From Bacteroidaceae bacterium (GTDB lineage: Bacteria > Bacteroidota > Bacteroidia > Bacteroidales > Bacteroidaceae), in assembly GCA_017509605.1 (NCBI GenBank), contig JAFWPH010000007.1:1-64000 (forward strand): a stretch of DNA of 64,000 bases, written 5' to 3'. The notes below the pieces were generated by a model. The model was not told the origin of the DNA. It made no database searches and saw only the letters and a program-made list of their open reading frames with translations. Below are positions 56,008 to 64,000 of the stretch, one piece after another. The position numbers and the translations under genes were made by a program. Every line of letters begins with the position of its first letter. Position 1 is the first letter of the stretch.

Positions 56008-58422
56008 ATGAATATCATTAAAAATTTGATGTATATGGCTCGCCGTTTCAAGACGGCAACAATGCTGAACTTCGTAGGGCTTGTAGTGGCTTTCACAGCG
56101 TTCTATCTCTTCATGACGCAAGTGATTTACAATGCAGGATACAACCGTGGCATACCAGATGCCGAGCGAATCATGCGCGTGGAAGCTAAGATGAATGCAG
56201 AGTCTCCATGGGGTATTCATACCAACCGTCCTATATTGGAGATGTTGATGCAGATACCGGAGGTGGAATCCGGAACCTTCAAACCTTTATGGAGCAATTT
56301 GAGTGAAATCTACTTGGGGAATACTCCAGTGGAGTGCACAGTGACCCCCATAAGAAGCGAAACTTCGCTGTTGCCTTTTTCTCCAGTATGTGTAGATGGT
56401 AAACTGACTTGGGATTCACCAACCGACAAAGGCATCCTGATCTCTGAATCCATGGCCTTGAAATTTCTCGGCACCCCAATGGCGGCAGGACGTTTCCTTT
56501 GGAACGGACAGGACAGCCTGCGCGTTATGGGAGTCTATCGTGACTTCCCCGACAACTGTTTCCTCCTCAACGGCATCTATTCAGGAATGGGTGATGAAGG
56601 TAGAAACAGTTACAGCCAGTGGAGTTATAATGGTTATCTGCGTCTTTACGCCACTGTGGATGTGGAGGCTTTCCGCAGGGATTTTAAGGAGCGGGCTAAA
56701 CCCATCTTCCGCAAAGTGGTATTGGCAGAACAAGCGGAGGAGTACGAAAATGCCACAGAAGAGGAACGGGCAAACATGGATCAGCAAATTGAGGATTATT
56801 TCGGCTCGTTGGAAATACGTGTTACACCTATCACAGAAACTTACTTCTCAGGAGTTGACCCCAGTGATACCGGTAACCGAACCGTTCACCTGATCCTCAT
56901 TTGGACGTGTCTTATCGTGCTGCTTGTTGCGGCTATCAACTTCCTGAACTTCACGTTGGCTGAGAGTCCGATGCGTGTGAAAGGCGTGAACACTCGCCGT
57001 GTGCTGGGATGTGACCTCTTGTCGCTGCGTCTCTCGCTCATTGGCGAGGCGGTGGTAACATCGTTCTTAGCGTTTGTCCTTAGTCTGGGAGTCATCTATC
57101 TGCTCTCTATTTGGCCAACTGTCGCTACACTCTTCTCCGATAACATCGCTCTTCGTAACCATCTGCAACTTATAGGCTGGATGGCCTTGATTGCAGTCGC
57201 TATCGGTATCGTTATCGGTGTGTATCCCGCATGGTTTGTCACCTCTTTCCAACCCGCTTTGGCACTAAAAGGCGCTTTCGGACTGACTCCTAAAGGACGT
57301 TATCTGCGCACGGTTCTCATTGCTCTGCAGTTGTTCATCAGCCTTATCCTTGTTATCTACATCGGCATCCTATATCTCCAGAGCCACTTTATCTACCACT
57401 CAGATTATGGCTTCGATAAGGACGAGGTGTGCTATGCTCATCTATCTGATGAACTGAAAGGAAAGAAAGATGCCATCCGTGCTGAACTCTTGCAGATGGG
57501 TGGTGTGGAGGACGTGGCCTATTCAAAAGTTGTGCTCGGCTCGCAGCCCCAATACATGACGTGGGGACGTGGCAATGGCGACAAGACTGTCACATTCACT
57601 TGTTTCCCCGTAGATTGCCACTATTTGCGCACAATGGGCATCAACGTGATTGAAGGCCGCGACTTCAATGAGCACGACAGCGACTGCTACATCATCAACG
57701 AGGCGGCACGCAAACGGTGGAGTTGGGTGGCAATGGAGAAGCCTCTGACCGATAACGATAATGACATGCCCGTCATAGGCGTGTGTGAGAATATCAGGTA
57801 TGCCAGCGTTCATCAGGACCGTGATACAGATCCTGTGGCATTCATCATCATGGGAGAAAACTATGCCCATTGGGGCGACCAACTTGATATTCTCAATGTC
57901 CGCATTGGAGCGGGTATAGACAAGGTGGCCATGCGCCGTCAGTTACAGGAGAAACTCGCGTCCTTGGGTAGTGGCAGTGATGTGGAAGTGCGATTCCTCG
58001 ACCAGGAAATGGAGCGTCTCTACCAAGAGGAATTCCGTTTCATCCGTCAGGTGCTGTTGTTCAGTGTGATATGCCTTGTCATCACCCTTATCGGTGTGTT
58101 CTGCCTGACGATGTTCGAGACTGAGTACCGTCGTAAGGAGATAGGTATCCGTAAGGTCATGGGCTCTTCAACCCGAGAAATCCTGCTCCTGTTCTGCCGA
58201 CGTTATGCATGGCTGATCGTCGGTTGCTTTATAGTCGCAGCTCCCATAGCATGGCATATAGGCAAACAGTGGCTGCAAGGTTTTGCCGAGCGAACTCCAA
58301 TCTATTGGTGGCTTTTCCCGTTGGGGCTGCTTGTTATTGGTGTCATCACGCTTGCTACCGTAGTCATCCAGAGTTGGCGAATGGCTAACGAGAACCCTGT
58401 CAATTGTATAAAGAACGAATAA
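56008..58422 (+). CDS. FtsX/MacB-type ABC transporter permease 3
   Basis: An 804-residue permease with the same plan as its neighbours: an N-terminal helix (about 17-37, TMLNFVGLVVAFTAFYLFMTQV), a large periplasmic domain, and FtsX helices near 290-425 and 680-795 with the motif RRKEIGIRKVMGSSTREILLLFCRRYAWL. The 5' leader (55930-56007) holds TTAATTCTTAA-type repeats and a CTCCCATTTTAACTTCCTA stretch similar to the repeats before the DUF4954 gene. The ATPase gene begins 37 nt downstream, so these two are one transcript. Confidence 0.9.
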   Translation: MNIIKNLMYMARRFKTATMLNFVGLVVAFTAFYLFMTQVIYNAGYNRGIPDAERIMRVEAKMNAESPWGIHTNRPILEMLMQIPEVESGTFKPLWSNLSEIYLGNTPVECTVTPIRSETSLLPFSPVCVDGKLTWDSPTDKGILISESMALKFLGTPMAAGRFLWNGQDSLRVMGVYRDFPDNCFLLNGIYSGMGDEGRNSYSQWSYNGYLRLYATVDVEAFRRDFKERAKPIFRKVVLAEQAEEYENATEEERANMDQQIEDYFGSLEIRVTPITETYFSGVDPSDTGNRTVHLILIWTCLIVLLVAAINFLNFTLAESPMRVKGVNTRRVLGCDLLSLRLSLIGEAVVTSFLAFVLSLGVIYLLSIWPTVATLFSDNIALRNHLQLIGWMALIAVAIGIVIGVYPAWFVTSFQPALALKGAFGLTPKGRYLRTVLIALQLFISLILVIYIGILYLQSHFIYHSDYGFDKDEVCYAHLSDELKGKKDAIRAELLQMGGVEDVAYSKVVLGSQPQYMTWGRGNGDKTVTFTCFPVDCHYLRTMGINVIEGRDFNEHDSDCYIINEAARKRWSWVAMEKPLTDNDNDMPVIGVCENIRYASVHQDRDTDPVAFIIMGENYAHWGDQLDILNVRIGAGIDKVAMRRQLQEKLASLGSGSDVEVRFLDQEMERLYQEEFRFIRQVLLFSVICLVITLIGVFCLTMFETEYRRKEIGIRKVMGSSTREILLLFCRRYAWLIVGCFIVAAPIAWHIGKQWLQGFAERTPIYWWLFPLGLLVIGVITLATVVIQSWRMANENPVNCIKNE

Positions 58423-58459
58423 AAGATAAGTATAACAGAAACAAATTAATACAAACGAT

Positions 58460-59134
58460 ATGATTAAACTTGAAAACATTCAAAAGGTGTTCCGCACTGA
58501 AGAGGTGGAAACCGTGGCATTGGGCGGTGTATCGCTCGAAGTGAAGAAAGGTGAGTTCGTGGCAATCATGGGGCCTTCAGGCTGTGGCAAGTCCACATTG
58601 CTAAACATCTTGGGACTGCTCGACAACCCCACTGACGGCACCTACTGGCTCGATGGCGAGGAGGTAGGCAAACTCAAGGAAAGCCAGCGCACAAAAGTCC
58701 GCAAGGGCCAGATCGGCTTCGTGTTCCAGAGTTTCAACCTAATAGATGAGTTGAACGTAGAGGAGAACGTGGAACTGCCGCTGACCTACCTCGGTGTGCC
58801 CAAGAAGGAACGCCGGCAGCGGGTGGAGGAGGTGTTGCGACGTATGGCCATCAGCCACCGAGCCCACCATTTCCCACAGCAACTCAGCGGTGGACAGCAA
58901 CAACGTGTGGCCATAGCGCGAGCCGTGGTCATGAACCCCAAACTGATACTTGCCGACGAGCCAACAGGTAACCTCGACTCAAAGAATGGTTTGGAGGTGA
59001 TGCAATTACTGACAGAACTCAACCAAGAAGGCACTACCGTCGTGATGGTTACACATTCAGAGCGCGATGCAGGATTCGCTCAGCGCATCATCAATCTGCT
59101 CGACGGTCAGATAGTACCGGAAGTGAAACTCTGA
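58460..59134 (+). CDS. ABC transporter ATP-binding subunit (MacB/LolD type)
   Basis: A 224-residue cytoplasmic ATPase powering MacB-like permeases. Motifs: Walker [10 protein letters not shown] (38-46), Q-loop FQSFNL, signature [14 protein letters not shown] (about 141-154), Walker [13 protein letters not shown] (about 160-171) and the switch His in [11 protein letters not shown]. Length and motifs are standard for the LolD/MacB branch. It is the only ATPase gene within reach of three FtsX-type permeases, so it may energise all of them, or the first permease may rely on one elsewhere. Confidence 0.95.
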   Translation: MIKLENIQKVFRTEEVETVALGGVSLEVKKGEFVAIMGPSGCGKSTLLNILGLLDNPTDGTYWLDGEEVGKLKESQRTKVRKGQIGFVFQSFNLIDELNVEENVELPLTYLGVPKKERRQRVEEVLRRMAISHRAHHFPQQLSGGQQQRVAIARAVVMNPKLILADEPTGNLDSKNGLEVMQLLTELNQEGTTVVMVTHSERDAGFAQRIINLLDGQIVPEVKL

Positions 59135-59195
59135 TTCTGAAAAACCGGAGATTTCCGAGATTTCAGAATATTCTGATAATTAATTCATTAGGCAG

Positions 59196-59236
59196 GACAA
59201 GTGGTAATCCGTGAGGACATACCACTTGTCATTTTA
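59196..59236 (+). terminator. Terminator after the ABC ATPase gene
   Basis: GACAAGTGGTA (59196-59206) pairs with TACCACTTGTC (59220-59230), an 11-bp stem with a 13-nt loop followed by ATTTTATT. Confidence 0.7.
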
Positions 59237-59246
59237 TTATTGTAGG

Positions 59247-59357
59247 CTACTTATACCCCTTTGCAATTTTGAGTTTCAGTATGCGGCGGACACTTTGGTC
59301 TATACGATCCTCAGTGATCACACCGTCTTCCACAGCAGAATTATTATTTCCCTTTGC
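59247..59357 (-). pseudogene. Relic C-terminus of a GH3/NagZ-type gene
   Basis: On the minus strand, 36 codons ending at TAG read SAVEDGVITEDRIDQSVRRI followed by LKLKIAKGYK. This matches the end of the catalytic domain of GH3 beta-N-acetylhexosaminidases and beta-glucosidases (VITEERIDESVRRIL-like). An in-frame stop lies just upstream and no start is present, so only a tail fragment remains in this otherwise empty 424-bp intergenic region. Confidence 0.55.
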
Positions 59358-59496
59358 TTATGTTCTTTTAGGGTGGCAAGCCACAAATAGTCTTTTTTCA
59401 CTCCATATTTGAACCATAGCCTGCTCTTAAGTGTGGGTAATTTTATCCCAATCCCTTTTTTTGAGCAAACATTGTGACGATATCATTTATTTCTTC

Positions 59497-59504
59497 TATC
59501 TTTG
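59497..59504 (+). promoter_or_regulatory. -7 promoter box for the lipoprotein gene
   Basis: TATCTTTG followed by CA fits TAnnTTTG and lies 55 bp before the ATG at 59559. Confidence 0.6.
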
Positions 59505-59558
59505 CATCCGACGGTCAAAAGCCTCTATTGTCAAACCATTTAACAAAACAATATCATC

Positions 59559-60227
59559 ATGAAAAAGACATTCGTATTATTGGCAGGCGTTCTGTTCGCC
59601 TTTCTTGTAGCAAGTTGCGATTCATCCAGTCAAAAATCAGCGAAAGAGAATGGAAATACCGCTTTTCAAGAGAGTGTTTCCAGCGATTCCACTGAAAAGG
59701 CAGATGTTGCGCTTACTGAGGACGATAAAGATGCCAAAGAAGCATCGGAAATCTACTCGCAGCTCACACTTCAGAGTCTTATCGAGATGTTCGGCAACCC
59801 GTCACTTGCTGAGAAATACGGTTTCTCGTTCATCTATGAAGACTCTATGGAAGATGAGGTTGAGACCACTGAAGTGGTTTATGGAAAATGGATAAAGAAA
59901 GGGGAGAAAGAGGAATCTGGTTTCGGCTATAAACTGGAAAACACATCCAATCATTCATGCTACTTCTTTTTTTATTCCGCCACCTCGGAAGGAGCAAGTC
60001 TGAACTTCGCCAACAAGGAAGATGCCGAAAGCGTTTTTGACAGAATGACAAAGAGTGATTCTTTCGAGTTCAATGGAATGCGCCTCGACCCGAGCAGGAA
60101 CAAGGACAGTGGCTCCATCGAGTTGACAAGTGTCGAAGAAGAAGGATTCATCCAGAACCGATATTCAATCAACTCCGTAGAGTTTAGTGACGGGTATTAT
60201 CAAATCGTCATCTGGCCGTATATGTAA
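59559..60227 (+). CDS. Lipoprotein of unknown function, 222 residues
   Basis: A lipobox (FLVASC, Cys20) indicates a lipid-anchored protein. Residues about 21-62 are Ser/Glu/Asp-rich and probably a flexible linker; the remaining 160 residues form a mixed alpha/beta domain with aromatic strands (SCYFFFYSATSEGASL, DGYYQIVIWPYM). No family was recognised. It has its own promoter and is monocistronic. Confidence 0.75.
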   Translation: MKKTFVLLAGVLFAFLVASCDSSSQKSAKENGNTAFQESVSSDSTEKADVALTEDDKDAKEASEIYSQLTLQSLIEMFGNPSLAEKYGFSFIYEDSMEDEVETTEVVYGKWIKKGEKEESGFGYKLENTSNHSCYFFFYSATSEGASLNFANKEDAESVFDRMTKSDSFEFNGMRLDPSRNKDSGSIELTSVEEEGFIQNRYSINSVEFSDGYYQIVIWPYM

Positions 60228-60335
60228 CTCAACTTTCTATGTGAAAACGGAAGAAAAATCCACAACCCATTCCCTTGCATAGACCTCTTTACGTACAAGT
60301 TTCATAAACAAAACAAAAAGTTTCATGCACATTAA

Positions 60336-62795
<2,460 letters not shown>

Positions 62796-63106
62796 GATTA
62801 CGACAAGAATTCTATAAAACGGGACTTAAAAGGGAATTTCTATATATTTTCTTATAGAAGCCCCCCTATAGATTTCCGGGCTAAATGTTGGAAAAACAAC
62901 CGCATTTAGCCCGGATGCTTGTATTTTTCTATGGGAGTTCGTCTGAAAAACCGTTGTTTAAGCACCTTAATAGTTAGAAAAAAAGTGCGCATGCTGTTTA
63001 TTTAACGGAAAAGTTGTAACTTGCACCTCGAAAACAAAAGCAAGGGAACGAGAATGACAACCATTTCTCCTCCCAACAGATAATTCTAAACTAACAACAA
63101 ACGCTT
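62796..63106. other. Intergenic region with terminator and repeat motif
   Basis: Contains a copy of the CTTATAGAAG-CCCCC motif near 62853, the terminator at 62876-62914 and a weak promoter-like TAACTTGC near 63018. I saw no coding frame of note on either strand. Confidence 0.4.
62876..62930 (+). terminator. Terminator after the double esterase
   Basis: CCGGGCTAAATG (62876-62887) pairs perfectly with CATTTAGCCCGG (62903-62914), a 12-bp stem with a 15-nt loop followed by a T-rich stretch. Confidence 0.75.
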
Positions 63107-64000
63107 ATGAGAACATCAAGATTCATAGTAGGGGTGACATTCCTGTTTTGCTGCCTAACTCAGATTTGCGCGCAGTCCACCATACACAAGGTCTGGACAA
63201 TGAAGTCACAGTCTGTGGGCTACGAGATTCTCTTCGACTTCACCAATAAAGGAAAGATGATCGAGGCGCATCGCTATACCCAGAAACAACTCGACCAACT
63301 CGGCCTGAAACGCTATGAGCCGGGAGTATGGCACATCAAGAAAGAACGAAACTACAAGGTCAACTTCTATGACAACGATTCTGGCGAGATCCTGTGCGAG
63401 AACCCCTGTGGCGACTTCGACCCAGAATGGACATTCTCCGGACTCACGGCCTCAACGGTGGATTTCTCATTCGGCAATGCTTACATGCTGGAAGCCAAGA
63501 ACATCGGGAAGGTGACATACGCAGAAAGAGAACGACTGGAAATCAACATCGACGACATGCTCAACATCTTCTCCGTCTGGTGTGACAACACCATGGAGCA
63601 TGAACTGGCAGGCAAGGAGGGCATGCACCGACTGAGCAAGAAAGAAGAGACCGACGACGACAAATGGTACTGGGAGGCATGGGGCAGAGACCTCGAATAC
63701 TCCAACCTCAGTTGGGTCAAGAAAGGTCCCAAGGCATTGGGAATCCTCCTCATCAACAGGGACAACCAAGAAGTGGAACTGGTCTTCGCCGACAAGGATA
63801 TGGTACCTATTCTCGAGACCCAAATGGCGCAAATGGGTTTCCTCAAACAAACCACACGTACCGCCGAGGGCATAATAGAGACCGTATATGCGCCCAAAGG
63901 CTGGAAAAATCACAGCGGAGAATACTATTTCGTGCTATCCCGCGACCAGCAATGGACCGAGGAATACGGATTGTACAATCTCTTCTACACCATAGATTAT
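63107..64000 (+). CDS. Secreted protein of unknown function, cut by the window edge
   Basis: An ATG-started frame of 298 codons runs to the right edge without a stop. A signal peptide (MRTSRFIVGVTFLFCCLTQICAQ, about 23 residues) precedes a region rich in aromatic and charged residues (for example KDRLDQLGLKRYEPGVWHIKKERNYKVNFYDNDSGE). No domain was recognised. The next gene would show whether it belongs to the esterase transcript; the terminator between them suggests a separate unit. Confidence 0.75.
   Translation, partial: MRTSRFIVGVTFLFCCLTQICAQSTIHKVWTMKSQSVGYEILFDFTNKGKMIEAHRYTQKQLDQLGLKRYEPGVWHIKKERNYKVNFYDNDSGEILCENPCGDFDPEWTFSGLTASTVDFSFGNAYMLEAKNIGKVTYAERERLEINIDDMLNIFSVWCDNTMEHELAGKEGMHRLSKKEETDDDKWYWEAWGRDLEYSNLSWVKKGPKALGILLINRDNQEVELVFADKDMVPILETQMAQMGFLKQTTRTAEGIIETVYAPKGWKNHSGEYYFVLSRDQQWTEEYGLYNLFYTIDY

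Overview
The window looks like chromosomal DNA from a plant-polysaccharide-degrading Bacteroidales bacterium, most likely a Prevotella-type (Prevotellaceae) gut or rumen species. Three things point there. Many genes are preceded by the Bacteroidetes -7 box TAnnTTTG and lack strong Shine-Dalgarno sequences. Four secreted carbohydrate enzymes end in the same short tail (YxLxGxxV ... GIYIxxGKK), resembling Prevotella type IX secretion/sorting tails. The gene families themselves (HflX, DUF4954, M16, class I fumarase, DUF4435, PduO-type adenosyltransferase) are typical of the group. I saw no tRNA, rRNA, CRISPR array, intact transposase or phage genes.

Layout. 1-4000: GH5 endoglucanase plus a minus-strand run of small membrane proteins and a short MFS transporter. 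4100-22460: carbohydrate-enzyme block with a DUF2271 protein, an esterase-LamG fusion, a giant PL11 rhamnogalacturonan lyase with a dockerin, a GH43-GH95 pair, and a three-gene minus operon (CE1-like esterase, alpha/beta hydrolase, 1161-residue clan GH-A glycosidase), followed by a TetR-type regulator. 22.8-31.3 kb: housekeeping genes (hflX, DUF4954, M16 protease, fumarase). 31.3-33.3 kb: a two-gene ATPase plus DUF4435/TOPRIM pair resembling PARIS or split OLD systems. 33.5-36.1 kb: small conserved genes. 36.4-42.3 kb: second carbohydrate operon (CE1-like esterase, GH3 lipoprotein, GH43), ending in the relic of another esterase. 42.4-44.6 kb: BlaI-type repressor and an M56/TonB sensor fusion with a candidate operator. 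44.8-59.1 kb: an export system with a RegA-like two-component pair, membrane-fusion protein, TolC-like channel, three large FtsX-type permeases and one ATPase, interrupted by an oppositely oriented ECF sigma-factor cassette. 59.5-64 kb: a lipoprotein, a CE1-CE6 double esterase and a secreted protein cut by the window edge.

Together the secreted enzymes target pectin (rhamnogalacturonan, arabinan/galactan side chains, fucosyl or galactosyl decorations), beta-glucans and acetylated or feruloylated xylan. Unlike a classical polysaccharide utilization locus, the window has no SusC/SusD pair and no hybrid two-component regulator.

The least ordinary items are: the ATPase-DUF4435 pair; a 208-bp element with 21-bp terminal inverted repeats enclosing a 45-codon ORF between two exporter genes; a pair of small membrane proteins sharing an N-terminal QFLDV motif; 12-mer tandem repeats directly upstream of the DUF4954 gene; and a candidate BlaI operator overlapping its own promoter. 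All function calls rest on motif recognition by eye; no database search was possible.
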